Below are positions 41,441 through 49,702 of a stretch of DNA of 64,000 nucleotides, in pieces. Below the pieces are notes generated by a model that saw nothing but the letters and a program-made list of their open reading frames with translations, was not told the origin of the DNA and ran no database searches. This DNA comes from Dietzia natronolimnaea (lineage in GTDB: Bacteria > Actinomycetota > Actinomycetes > Mycobacteriales > Mycobacteriaceae), in the NCBI RefSeq assembly GCF_039525805.1, contig NZ_BAAAHZ010000006.1. The stretch is one strand, 5' to 3'. The translations under genes and the position numbers were made by a program. Positions within the stretch are counted from its first letter, which is position 1; the number at the start of each line of letters is the position of its first letter.

Positions 41441-42829
41441 GTGAGATCACCGTCACCGGACCGGGCCGCCACCCGCGGCCTGTCCCCTCTCGCCGGGGCG
41501 CTCGCGCTCGGACTGGTCGTGGCCCTGGCTCCGGCTCTCGCGACCGGCGCGGCCCCGGAGGCCGCCGCGCAGGGTTCATCGGCACAGGGTTCGTCCGACC
41601 ACGGTTCGTCCAACGCCCCGGACCGGACGGCGTTCTACACCCCACCGGCGCAGCTGCCCGCGATTCCCGGCACGGTGATCCGCAGCGAGCCCATGGGCCT
41701 CACGCCGAGCGTCCCGGACCTCGTCGCGGGCGGTGCCCTGTCCGCCGACGCCCAGCGGATCATGTACCGCTCGACCGGCGCGGCGGGCGGGCCCGTCGCC
41801 GTCACCGGCACCTACCTCCAGCCCAAGGCCCCGTGGACCGGCCCCGGCCCGCGACCGCTCGCCGTGGTCACGCCCGGCACGCAGGGTCAGGGAGACCAGT
41901 GCGCGCCCTCGAAGTCCATGGAGGTCGGGCTCAGCGCCCGGACGGCCCCGCTCTCATTGGCGGCCGGGTACTCGCTGATCGACGCGTACTCCATGCTCGC
42001 CGAAGGCTTCGCCGTCGTCGTCACCGACTACGAGGGGCTGGGCACGCCCGGCCACCACCCCTACGTCAACCGCGACGCCCAGGGCCGCTCGGCCCTGGAT
42101 GCCGCCCGGGCCGCGGTGCGGTTGTCCGGGACCGACCTCGCCCCCGACTCCCCCACGGTCGTGAGCGGGTACTCCCAGGGCGGAGGCGCGGCCGCCGCCG
42201 CCGCCGAGATGCAGCCCCAGTACGCACCTGACCTCGACCTGGTGGGGATCGCCGCGGGCGCCCCGCCGTCGGACATGCTCGGCACCCTCGACCGCGTCGA
42301 CGGCGGCGTCCTCACCGGGGCCGTCGGGTACGCCATCAACGGGATCCTGCAGGTGCACCCCGAGCTGCGTCCGGCGTTCGACCGGCAGCTCAACGACGAG
42401 GGCAGGCGCATGCTCGAGGTGACCTCGACGCAGTGCGTCGCCGAGACCGCGTTCGCCTACGGTCTGCGCCGGACCACCGAGTTCACCGCGCACGGGAACT
42501 CGCTGGCCGACGCCGCCCGGTCCGAGCCCGAGATCCTGCGGGTCCTCGAGGGCTACAACCTCGGCCGCGTGGCCCCCACGGTCCCCGCGATGGTCCTGAT
42601 CGGGCGCAACGACGACGTGGTCCCCCACGACACCGCGGTCGACCTGGTGCGGGACTGGTGTGCCCGGGGCGCCACGGTGGAGCTGCGTACCGCGGAGCTA
42701 CCGGCTCTCGCGCCGGGGCTGGTGGTCGACCACGCCCTGCCGATGCTGGCCGAACGCGCCACCAACGCGCGCTACCTCATGGACCGGGTGCACGGCCTGC
42801 CGGCCCCGGACTCCTGCGGCACCGTCTGA
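41441..42829 (+). CDS. Secreted LIP-family lipase (second copy)
   Basis: A 462-residue secretory lipase. GTG 41441 gives a 45-residue signal region with the hydrophobic run GALALGLVVALAPALA and cleavage near EAAAQ. A short QGSS repeat follows. Motifs are LAVVTPGTQGQGDQCAPS, VTDYEGLGTPGHHPYVNRD and the nucleophile GYSQGGG (Ser about 244); acid and base are probably in VLIGRNDDVVPHDT and VDHALPM. It resembles the 37070 lipase in fold but is longer and has different loops. A strong terminator follows. Confidence 0.88.
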   Translation: MRSPSPDRAATRGLSPLAGALALGLVVALAPALATGAAPEAAAQGSSAQGSSDHGSSNAPDRTAFYTPPAQLPAIPGTVIRSEPMGLTPSVPDLVAGGALSADAQRIMYRSTGAAGGPVAVTGTYLQPKAPWTGPGPRPLAVVTPGTQGQGDQCAPSKSMEVGLSARTAPLSLAAGYSLIDAYSMLAEGFAVVVTDYEGLGTPGHHPYVNRDAQGRSALDAARAAVRLSGTDLAPDSPTVVSGYSQGGGAAAAAAEMQPQYAPDLDLVGIAAGAPPSDMLGTLDRVDGGVLTGAVGYAINGILQVHPELRPAFDRQLNDEGRRMLEVTSTQCVAETAFAYGLRRTTEFTAHGNSLADAARSEPEILRVLEGYNLGRVAPTVPAMVLIGRNDDVVPHDTAVDLVRDWCARGATVELRTAELPALAPGLVVDHALPMLAERATNARYLMDRVHGLPAPDSCGTV

Positions 42830-42838
42830 CGCCGGACC

Positions 42839-42872
42839 ACGGAGGGGCCCGCCGGGTGGCGGGCCCCTCCGT
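42839..42872. terminator. Bidirectional terminator
   Basis: ACGGAGGGGCCCGCC (42839-42853) pairs perfectly over 15 bp with GGCGGGCCCCTCCGT (42858-42872) around GGGT. It sits between the converging lipase and NTF2-like genes. This is the strongest hairpin in the window. Confidence 0.8.
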
Positions 42873-42878
42873 CGTCCG

Positions 42879-43313
42879 TCAGGGCAGGTTGTGGTGGAAG
42901 GCCTGCTCCTGGGCGAGGCTGTCGATCCGCCAGCCCTCTGCGGTCCGGACGAACCCGAGCACGTACCAGAGCCCGTAGAAGAACACCTGCTGGTCCTTCT
43001 CCTCCACCGGCCGCAGGGCCATCGGGTTGAAGCACATGCAGCGTCCGGTCGCGGTGTCGCCGTCCAGGGTCACCGCGAGGTTGCCCATGAGGTGCTGGGT
43101 GGAGGCGAAGATCGGCAGCATCTCCGCCAGCCAGGTGCGCACCGCCGGATAGCCGTCCGCGGGGCCGCCCGAGGCCTCGTAACTCACCCGGGCGTCCGGG
43201 GTGAACACCCTGTCCAGTCCGTCGAAGTCACGGGCGTCGATACAGGTCGCGTACCTGGTCACCAGGTCCTGGAGGTCCCAGCGATCGGACAGCTCGACCA
43301 GTGTTCGACTCAT
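42879..43313 (-). CDS. NTF2/SnoaL-like protein (bile-acid/limonene-hydrolase fold)
   Basis: A 144-residue SnoaL-like cone-fold protein: LSDRWDLQDLVTRYATCIDA, DFDGLDRVFTPDARVSYEAS and the late GFVRTAEGWRIDSLAQEQAF, a pattern common in small hydratases, isomerases and ring-hydroxylating beta subunits. Conserved Tyr20 and Asp25/28-type residues are present. It is divergent from another NTF2-like gene with only 24 bp between start codons, so their promoters must overlap. Substrate unknown. Confidence 0.82.
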   Translation of the reverse strand: MSRTLVELSDRWDLQDLVTRYATCIDARDFDGLDRVFTPDARVSYEASGGPADGYPAVRTWLAEMLPIFASTQHLMGNLAVTLDGDTATGRCMCFNPMALRPVEEKDQQVFFYGLWYVLGFVRTAEGWRIDSLAQEQAFHHNLP

Positions 43314-43337
43314 GCCCACTAGGCTAACGTGGCCCGC

Positions 43338-43880
43338 ATGCAGTTCGAGCAGGAATCCCGCGCCCGCCAGGCGATAGAGCAGCTCAAGTACCGGTACTGG
43401 CGGGCCTGCGACGCCAAGGATCCGGAGGGGTTCCGGGCGTGCTTCGTCGCCGAGGGCGGCCTCCTGGACTTCGGCCCGCTCGGCCGCACCGACCCGGACA
43501 CGATGGTCGGGATCTTCCGTCAGATCGCCCTGGCCACCGCCTCCGACGGCGGACCCCGCATCCTCGACATGCACCACGGCCTCATGCCCTCCATCGCTGT
43601 CGAGGACCCGGCGGACGGGGGCGCGCCGCGGCGCGCCACCGGCACCTGGACGTTGCAGTTCCGTCAGGTGGACCGGGAGAACGGCACCGAGACCCTCTCC
43701 ACCGGCGAGTACTCCGATGTCTACGTGGTGGAGAGGGGCCGCTGGGTGATGGCCGAGTGCCTGTTCTCCCCGGGGTGGTCGATCACGCGCTCCCTCGACA
43801 GCGCGACCGTGACCTTTCCCGAGGTCCACACCGTCCGGGGAGACGAGACGGAGGCCGCGACCGCCGGGGTCGACTCGTGA
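43338..43880 (+). CDS. NTF2/SnoaL-like protein (second, divergent)
   Basis: A 180-residue cone-fold protein: SRARQAIEQLKYRYWRACDA, GFRACFVAEGGLLDFGPLG and DMHHGLMPSIAVEDPADG, where the His pair is typical of SnoaL-like enzymes. A GTG nine bases upstream (43329) is an alternative start. Its stop overlaps the SDR gene start (GTGA), so it is co-translated with that enzyme. The low similarity to the divergent NTF2-like protein suggests partner or unrelated substrates rather than a recent duplication. Confidence 0.82.
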   Translation: MQFEQESRARQAIEQLKYRYWRACDAKDPEGFRACFVAEGGLLDFGPLGRTDPDTMVGIFRQIALATASDGGPRILDMHHGLMPSIAVEDPADGGAPRRATGTWTLQFRQVDRENGTETLSTGEYSDVYVVERGRWVMAECLFSPGWSITRSLDSATVTFPEVHTVRGDETEAATAGVDS

Positions 43881-44773
43881 CCGCGCGCGTCGCCCTGGTC
43901 ACCGGCGCCAGCCGCGGCGTCGGCAGGGGGGTGGCCACCGCGCTCGCCGACGCCGGCTGGACCGTGTACGTCACCGGACGCTCGGCCGAGCGACTGCAGG
44001 CCACGGTCGACGCCGCGGCCGGCGCCTCCGGCCGGGTGCTCCCCCTCGAGTGCGACCACGGCCGGGACGACGAGATCGTCGCCGTCGTCGCCCGCATCGT
44101 CGCCGACACCGGGCGCCTGGACCTGCTGGTCAACAACGTGTGGACCAACCCCAAGGGCTTCATGGGCTTCAACGGCAAGTTCTGGGAGCGGCCCGCCGGG
44201 GACTGGGACGCGCTCATGGGGATCGGGCTGCGCGCGCACTACGTCGCCAGCTGCGAGGCCGCCAAGGTGATGGTCCCGCAGGGGTCGGGCCTGATGGTGA
44301 ACATCTCGTCCTTCGGGTCGCGCTCGCCGTTCCACACCGTGCTCTACGGGATGAGCAAGACCGCCCTGGACAAGATGGCCTCGGACATGGCGCACGAGCT
44401 CGCCGGGACCGGCGTGTCCACCCTGTCGCTGTGGCTCGGCCTCATCCGCACCGAGCTCATCCTGTCGTTGGGGATGGACGACTTCAACGGCTTCCCCCTG
44501 GACCGGGCCGAGGACCCGACCTTCGTCGGCCGCGTGATCGCGGCACTGGCCGACGATCCGTCGCTGCCGGCGCTGAGCGGGTCCACGGTGATCACGGCCG
44601 AATACGGTCGCGAGCACGGGGTGACGAACGACGACGGCGAGGTGCCGCTGTCGCACAGGGGCGCCTTCGGCGGTGGTCCGCTCTTCCCACCGGTGACGGA
44701 CGAGCAGCTGGGGATCACGACGGTCGACGAGGTGGCCGAGGCCGGCGGGCACAACGGATTCGTGGGGAGGTGA
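43877..44773 (+). CDS. SDR-family oxidoreductase, DHRS1-like
   Basis: A 298-residue SDR with TGASRGVGRGVATALADAGW, the NNVW variant of the NNAG motif (LLVNNVWTNPKGFMGF) and YGMSK (about 157-161). The long NNVWTNPKG region and the C-terminal extension resemble the DHRS1-type group. It starts on the stop of the NTF2-like gene. Together they could oxidise or reduce a steroid-like or polyketide-like substrate; no direct evidence. Confidence 0.88.
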   Translation: MTARVALVTGASRGVGRGVATALADAGWTVYVTGRSAERLQATVDAAAGASGRVLPLECDHGRDDEIVAVVARIVADTGRLDLLVNNVWTNPKGFMGFNGKFWERPAGDWDALMGIGLRAHYVASCEAAKVMVPQGSGLMVNISSFGSRSPFHTVLYGMSKTALDKMASDMAHELAGTGVSTLSLWLGLIRTELILSLGMDDFNGFPLDRAEDPTFVGRVIAALADDPSLPALSGSTVITAEYGREHGVTNDDGEVPLSHRGAFGGGPLFPPVTDEQLGITTVDEVAEAGGHNGFVGR

Positions 44774-44775
44774 CG

Positions 44776-45165
44776 GTGTCTCCCCGAGGGATCGGCGAGT
44801 TCGACGACCCGCTGGAGCGCCTCGAGCGCAACGAACGCCAGGCCAGCCAGGCCATCCGCTACGTGCTGCTGTCCGCCTCGGCCGTCGTCATCTTCGCGGT
44901 CGCGCTCGTCGCGGTGGGCGGCGGCATCGGCGAGGAGTGCACGGAACCCGGCGGCACGTGCCTGACCTCGGACCGGGTCGAGGTGGTGCTGCTGCCGCTT
45001 CTGCTGTCGGTGATCCTGTCCGTGACCGCGGGGGTCAAGACCTACCGGCGGTGGAAGCAGCACATCAGGTGGCGGCCGTGGCTGTTCGCCAGCTACGCCA
45101 TGTGGATGATCACCACCACCTACCTGATCGGCTCGTCCTCGGCGGTGTTCGTGCAGGTGGGCTGA
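44776..45165 (+). CDS. Small membrane protein at the end of the SDR operon
   Basis: A 129-residue protein with three hydrophobic segments (YVLLSASAVVIFAVALVAVG, VVLLPLLLSVILSVTAGVK, LFASYAMWMITTTYLIG). Two cysteines lie in a loop between the first two. GGGGAGG precedes GTG 44776; GTG 44770 overlaps the SDR stop and is an alternative. I do not recognise a family. It is the third gene of the NTF2-like - SDR unit. Confidence 0.72.
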   Translation: MSPRGIGEFDDPLERLERNERQASQAIRYVLLSASAVVIFAVALVAVGGGIGEECTEPGGTCLTSDRVEVVLLPLLLSVILSVTAGVKTYRRWKQHIRWRPWLFASYAMWMITTTYLIGSSSAVFVQVG

Positions 45166-45220
45166 CCCCTCACCCCGACCGGGACCTCACACCGCCCGGC
45201 CCTCACACCGTCCGGACCTC

Positions 45221-48200
45221 TCACGGCACGATGTTGACCATCTTCCCCGGCACCACGATGACCTTCTTCGGGGTCGCCCCGGCGAGGTTGGCCTGCACCT
45301 TCTCGTCGGCCAGGGCCGCGGCCTCGACCTCGGCCGGTGAGGCGTCCGCCGCGACGGTGATGCGCGAGCGCACCTTGCCCTTGATCTGCACCGGGTACTC
45401 CACCGAGTCCTCGACCAGGTACGACTCGTCGTGCTCGGGGAACGGCCCGTGGGCCAGCGAGCCGGCGTACCCGAGCCGCGACCACAGCTCCTCGGCCAGG
45501 TGCGGGGCGACGGGGGCCACCATGAGCACCAGTGGTTCGACGACCGACCGCGGCGCTCCCGGCCCCTCGGTCGGGTAGGCCTTGGTCAGGTGGTTGACGT
45601 ACTCGATGAGCTTGGCGATCGCGGTGTTGTCGCGCAGCCCCGCGTAGTCGTCGCGGACCCCGGCGATGGCCTTGTGCAGCGCCTTGAGCACGTCCTGCGG
45701 CGGCTCCTCCTCGGTCACCCGGGCCTGTCCGGTCGACTCCTCGATCACCACGCGCCACAGCCGCTGCAGGAATCGGTGCGCCCCCACGACGTCCTTGGTG
45801 GCCCAGGGCCGTGAGGTGTCGAGCGGGCCCATGGACATCTCGTACACGCGCAGCGTGTCGGCGCCGTACTCGTCGCAGATCTCGTCGGGGGAGACGGAGT
45901 TCTTGAGCGACTTGCCCATCTTCCCGTACTCCTGGAACACCTCGGGAGCGTCCGGGGAACCGTCCAGGTAGAACTTCCCGTCCCGCTCCTCTACATCTGC
46001 AGCGGGCACATAGACCCCGCGGGCATCGGTGTACGCGAACGCCTGGATATAGCCCTGGTTGAACAGCCTGCGGTAGGGCTCCTCACTGGTCACGTGGCCG
46101 AGGTCGAACAGGACCTTGTGCCAGAACCGCGAGTAGAGCAGGTGCAGCACGGCGTGCTCGACTCCACCGACGTAGAGGTCCACTCCCCCGGGGTCGCCCC
46201 CGCCGTGGATCTCGGGCCGCGGCCCGGTCCAGTAGCGCTCGTTCTCCAGCGCGCACAGCTCGTCCGGGTTCGTGGGGTCGATGTACCGCAGCTGGTACCA
46301 GCTGGAGCCGGCCCAGTTGGGCATCACGTTGGCGTCGCGGGTGTAGGTCTGCACCCCGTCGCCGAGATCCAGCTCGACGGTCATCCACTCGGTAGCCTTG
46401 GCCAGCGGCGGGGAGGGCATCGAGTCGGCGTCGTCGGGGTCGAAGGACACGGGCTTGTAGTCCTCGACCTCGGGCAGTTCGACGGGCAACATCTCGTCGG
46501 GCAGCGCGTGCGGGACGCCGTCGGAGTCGTAGACCACGGGGAACGGCTCGCCCCAGTAGCGCTGGCGGGCGAAGAGCCAGTCCCGCAGCTTGTACTGGAC
46601 GGTCCCCTCACCCGTGCCCTCGCCCTCCAGCCAGGCGATGGTCGCGGCCTTGGCCTCGTCCACGCCCAGACCGTCGAGCGACAGCCCGCGCTCGTTGGTC
46701 GAGTTCACCGCCACGCCGTCGCCCGCGTACGCCTCGGCCCGCACGTCCAGCTCGCGCCCGTCGGCCGGGGCCACCACCTGCACGATCGGCAGACCGAAGG
46801 CCGTGGCGAACTCGTGGTCCCGGGAGTCGTGGGCGGGCACGGCCATGATCGCCCCGGTGCCGTAACCCATCAGCACGTAGTCGGCCACGAACACCGGGAC
46901 CTGCTCGCCGTTGACCGGGTTGACGGCGTAGGCACCGGTGAAGACGCCGGTCTTGTCCTTGTTCTCCTGGCGCTCCAGATCGGACTTGGTGGCGGCCCGG
47001 CGGCGGTACTCCCGCACGGCCTCGGCCGGCGAGGAGTGCCCGCCGGTCCAGCGCTCGTCCAACCCGCCGGCGGAGCCGCCCGCACCGTCCACCCCGCCGG
47101 GAGCGTCGCCCGCCTCAGGCCAGAACGGCCCGGCCAGCTCGTCGACCAGCGGATGCTCGGGCGAGAGCACCATGTAGGTGGCGCCGAACAGCGTGTCGGG
47201 GCGGGTGGTGAACACCTCGATGGACTTCTCCGCCACGGCGAAGCGGACGCGTGCGCCCTGCGAGCGGCCGATCCAGTTGCGCTGCATGGACTTGACCTTG
47301 TCGGTCCAGTCCAGACGGTCCAGGTCGTCGACCAGCCGATCGGCGTAGGCGGTGATCCGCATCATCCACTGGGAGAGGTTCTTGCGGAACACGGGGAAGT
47401 TGCCGCGCTCGGAGCGCCCCTCGGCGGTGACCTCCTCGTTGGCCAGCACCGTGCCCAGCCCGGGGCACCAGTTGACCTGGGAGTCCGACAGATACACCAG
47501 CCGGTGCGAGTCGAGGACCTTCTCCTGCTCGGCCGCGGTCAGATCGGACCACTCCCGTCCGGCGAACCCGGCCGGCAGCGGGCGGGCACCGGAGACGAAC
47601 TGCTCGCGCAGCTCGGCGATGGGCCGGGCGCGGCCGGTGCGGGTGGGGTGCTCGCCGCCGTCGGTGGTGCGGGCGGGCGCGTCCGGGTCGTACCAGGCGC
47701 CGTGGATCTGCAGGAAGATCCACTGCGTCCAGCGGTAGAACTCGGTGTCGGTGGTGGCCACCACGCGCCTGCGGTCGTGGCCGAGCCCCAGGCGCCCGAG
47801 CTGGCGCTCCATGTTGACGATGTTGGCCTCGGTGGTGACCCGCGGGTGCTGGCCGGTCTGGACGGCGTACTGCTCGGCGGGCAGGCCGAACGCGTCATAA
47901 CCCAGGGTGTGCAGGACGTTGGTCCCGAGCATGCGGTGGTATCGGGCGAAGACGTCGGTGGCGATGTACCCCAGCGGGTGACCCACGTGCAGGCCGGCGC
48001 CGGAGGGATACGGGAACATGTCCTGCACGAAGAGCTTGTCCTCGGGCGGTGACGACCCGTCGGCGGCCGCGAGGGGGCCGACGGGGTTGGGGGCCTCGAA
48101 CGTCCCGTGCTCGGACCACTCGCGCTGCCAGCGGGATTCGATCCGGCCGGCGAGGTCGGCGCCGTAGCGGTGGGCGGGCCCGGCCTGGTCGGTCTGCCCG

Positions 48201-48265
48201 GACTGGTCGGTCTGCGCGCCGGTGACGGACTGATCTGCGGTGACGGTCTCGTCGCTGCTGCTCAC
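45221..48265 (-). CDS. leuS: Leucyl-tRNA synthetase
   Basis: A 1014-residue class I synthetase charging tRNA-Leu. The HIGH-type motif is PYPSGAGLHVGHPLGY near residues 88-103 and the KMSKS-type motif is GKMGKSLKNSVSP near 782. The editing domain is present. Near residue 388 a Gly/Ala-rich insertion (GGVDGAGGSAGG) lengthens the protein. I chose GTG 48265 (VSSSDETVTADQS) because further upstream residues are poor; the first 30 residues are a Gln/Thr/Asp-rich leader. Single essential gene, housekeeping. Confidence 0.96.
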   Translation of the reverse strand: MSSSDETVTADQSVTGAQTDQSGQTDQAGPAHRYGADLAGRIESRWQREWSEHGTFEAPNPVGPLAAADGSSPPEDKLFVQDMFPYPSGAGLHVGHPLGYIATDVFARYHRMLGTNVLHTLGYDAFGLPAEQYAVQTGQHPRVTTEANIVNMERQLGRLGLGHDRRRVVATTDTEFYRWTQWIFLQIHGAWYDPDAPARTTDGGEHPTRTGRARPIAELREQFVSGARPLPAGFAGREWSDLTAAEQEKVLDSHRLVYLSDSQVNWCPGLGTVLANEEVTAEGRSERGNFPVFRKNLSQWMMRITAYADRLVDDLDRLDWTDKVKSMQRNWIGRSQGARVRFAVAEKSIEVFTTRPDTLFGATYMVLSPEHPLVDELAGPFWPEAGDAPGGVDGAGGSAGGLDERWTGGHSSPAEAVREYRRRAATKSDLERQENKDKTGVFTGAYAVNPVNGEQVPVFVADYVLMGYGTGAIMAVPAHDSRDHEFATAFGLPIVQVVAPADGRELDVRAEAYAGDGVAVNSTNERGLSLDGLGVDEAKAATIAWLEGEGTGEGTVQYKLRDWLFARQRYWGEPFPVVYDSDGVPHALPDEMLPVELPEVEDYKPVSFDPDDADSMPSPPLAKATEWMTVELDLGDGVQTYTRDANVMPNWAGSSWYQLRYIDPTNPDELCALENERYWTGPRPEIHGGGDPGGVDLYVGGVEHAVLHLLYSRFWHKVLFDLGHVTSEEPYRRLFNQGYIQAFAYTDARGVYVPAADVEERDGKFYLDGSPDAPEVFQEYGKMGKSLKNSVSPDEICDEYGADTLRVYEMSMGPLDTSRPWATKDVVGAHRFLQRLWRVVIEESTGQARVTEEEPPQDVLKALHKAIAGVRDDYAGLRDNTAIAKLIEYVNHLTKAYPTEGPGAPRSVVEPLVLMVAPVAPHLAEELWSRLGYAGSLAHGPFPEHDESYLVEDSVEYPVQIKGKVRSRITVAADASPAEVEAAALADEKVQANLAGATPKKVIVVPGKMVNIVP

Positions 48266-48441
48266 GGTTGTCTGCTCTCCCTGGATCCTCGCCGGTGCCC
48301 ACACGCAGGCTTCGGTCAAGCCTAAACCCTGGACCGGGTCGGGCCTCGTCAGCGTGTGAGCACCGCCCCTCCGGCGCGGGGCGCCCGTCGCCGAGGACCG
48401 GGGCTCCCACCCGTGGAGAACCGGGAGTCCCACCCGTCCGG

Positions 48442-48491
48442 AAGAGCGTTCCGAACGCGTTTCGCGAGTGCGGAGTGTGCGGAACGCTCTT
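48442..48491. repeat. Interspersed hairpin repeat, copy 2
   Basis: AAGAGCGTTCCG (48442-48453) and CGGAACGCTCTT (48480-48491) form the stem, with GTGTG before the right arm as in copy 1 (GTGCG). The right arm and following ATCGAYGCGG are nearly identical to 32921-32947. It lies in the 312-bp gap between doxX and leuS; apart from this element and the tandem array next to it, that gap shows no gene. Confidence 0.75.
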
Positions 48492-48492
48492 A

Positions 48493-48562
48493 TCGATGCG
48501 GCCTTGTCGATGTGCTCTCGTCGAGGCGGCCTTGTCGATGCGGCCTTGTCGATGTGCTCTCG
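48493..48562. repeat. Five tandem 14-bp units
   Basis: Units at 48493, 48507, 48521, 48535 and 48549 follow the order A-B-A'-A-B, where A is TCGATGCGGCCTTG and B is TCGATGTGCTCTCG. The array directly follows hairpin repeat copy 2, whose flank starts with the same TCGATGCGG. It may have arisen by slippage from that flank. Confidence 0.85.
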
Positions 48563-48577
48563 CCGGCCCGCTTCGGG

Positions 48578-49075
48578 TCAGGCCGTCGTCCTCGGGGCCC
48601 CAGCGGCGCGACGGCCCGCGATCAGCGCGTCGAGGCTGTAGCGACCGGTGCCGACCAGGCCGAGGACGGCGACGGCCAGCCCGATCACGGCGACGAGCTC
48701 CCAACCACCGTTGGTGGCGTAGATCCCCGCGCCCTGGTGGACGAACAGGTAGGCGCCGAACATCACGACGACGACGAGGACCGCGACGACCTGGGTGAGC
48801 AGCCCCAGCACCAGCAGGATTCCTCCGGCCAGCTCCACGACGCCCGCGAACACCGCGGCGGCCTGGGCGGCGGGGATCCCGACGGAGTCGAAGAACTGGC
48901 CGGTCGCCCCTGCGCCGTTGGTGACGAGCTTCTCCCAGCCGTGCGCGATCAGGACCACACCGAGCAGGACCCGAGCGAGCAGCAGGCCGATATCGCGGAC
49001 GATCCCGGGCACGGGGAACAGGCGGGTCTCTGCCGCGGCGGTACGGGAGGAGGGGACGGTCGTCGTGGTGCTCAT
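48578..49075 (-). CDS. DoxX-family membrane protein
   Basis: A 165-residue DoxX/SURF4-like protein with four hydrophobic segments after a 25-residue polar leader. The typical first helix RVLLGVVLIAHGWEKL carries the conserved HGxxK. LVTNGAGATGQFFDSVGIPA and the GGILLVLGLLTQVVAVLVVV segment follow. Such proteins often take part in redox or thiol-stress systems. It is divergent from a MarR regulator, as in many quinone- or stress-responsive pairs. A promoter with TTGACA-N17-ATAGAA lies upstream. Confidence 0.9.
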   Translation of the reverse strand: MSTTTTVPSSRTAAAETRLFPVPGIVRDIGLLLARVLLGVVLIAHGWEKLVTNGAGATGQFFDSVGIPAAQAAAVFAGVVELAGGILLVLGLLTQVVAVLVVVVMFGAYLFVHQGAGIYATNGGWELVAVIGLAVAVLGLVGTGRYSLDALIAGRRAAGAPRTTA

Positions 49076-49121
49076 GTCTGTGGTCCTTTCGGGTCACACA
49101 TCCGGATGATGCGTCACACAC

Positions 49122-49150
49122 TTCTATCCCCGCACTAGGTGTCGTGTCAA
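49122..49150 (-). promoter_or_regulatory. doxX promoter
   Basis: On the minus strand TTGACA (49150-49145) is followed after 17 bases by ATAGAA (49127-49122). The start of transcription would be near 49115, about 40 bases before the doxX ATG. Confidence 0.6.
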
Positions 49151-49153
49151 CTA
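49136..49153. promoter_or_regulatory. Imperfect palindrome over the doxX -35
   Basis: TAGGTGTCGTGTCAACTA has 6 of 9 symmetric pairs and covers the doxX -35 hexamer. It is just upstream of the divergent marR start. A MarR dimer bound here would block doxX and probably its own gene. Confidence 0.4.
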
Positions 49154-49171
49154 TGAGGGTAGAGTGGAGTC

Positions 49172-49702
49172 ATGACCGAACCGCTGCCGAGCGACCACGT
49201 GAGATGGCTGACCGACGAGGAGAAGGCGCTCTGGCGCGACTACCTCGCGATCCAGGGGCGCCTTCACCTGGCGATCCAGCGCGACCTCAAGGCCACCTCG
49301 AGCCTGACGGAGCCGGAGTTCGAGGTGCTCGTGTACCTCAGCGAGGCCGACGGCCCGCTACGGATGACCGCGCTGTCCGACGTCCTGCAGTGGGAACGCA
49401 GCCGGCTCTCCCATCAGGTGACCCGCATGGTCCGGCGTGGACTCGTCCAGCGGACGAGCTGCCCCACCGACGGCCGGGGCGCGTTCGTCTCCGCCACCGA
49501 GGAGGGCATGCGGGAGATCGCGGAGGCCGCACCCGATCACGTCGCCACCGTGCGCCGGGAGTTCCTGGACCGGCTCAGTGAGCAGGACAAGCGCGAGCTC
49601 GCGCGACTCCTCGCGCTGGTCGAGGGTTCCACCGGGGAGGGGCCGACGGGGGATGAGGCGAATCGGAAATCCCCCGTCGCGGGCGTACCCTCGGGGGTGT
49701 GA
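49172..49702 (+). CDS. MarR-family regulator
   Basis: A 176-residue winged-helix regulator: PEFEVLVYLSEADGPLRMTA, recognition helix region VLQWERSRLSHQVTRMVRRG, and wing TSCPTDGRGAFVSATEEG with a cysteine. The single cysteine in the wing could be a redox switch, as in some MarR proteins, but this is inference. It is divergent from doxX and overlaps the sdpI-like gene by GTGA, so it may control both neighbours. The tail is low-complexity. Confidence 0.9.
   Translation: MTEPLPSDHVRWLTDEEKALWRDYLAIQGRLHLAIQRDLKATSSLTEPEFEVLVYLSEADGPLRMTALSDVLQWERSRLSHQVTRMVRRGLVQRTSCPTDGRGAFVSATEEGMREIAEAAPDHVATVRREFLDRLSEQDKRELARLLALVEGSTGEGPTGDEANRKSPVAGVPSGV

Noticed and set aside
46094..48052. A 652-codon open frame on the plus strand opposite leuS
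   Set aside because: It is antisense to a clear essential gene and its translation is low-complexity Arg/Gly/His/Val. Long antisense frames are expected at this GC content.
48493..48562. 14-bp tandem units as a CRISPR array
   Set aside because: Units are directly adjacent with no spacers, and no cas genes were seen in the window.
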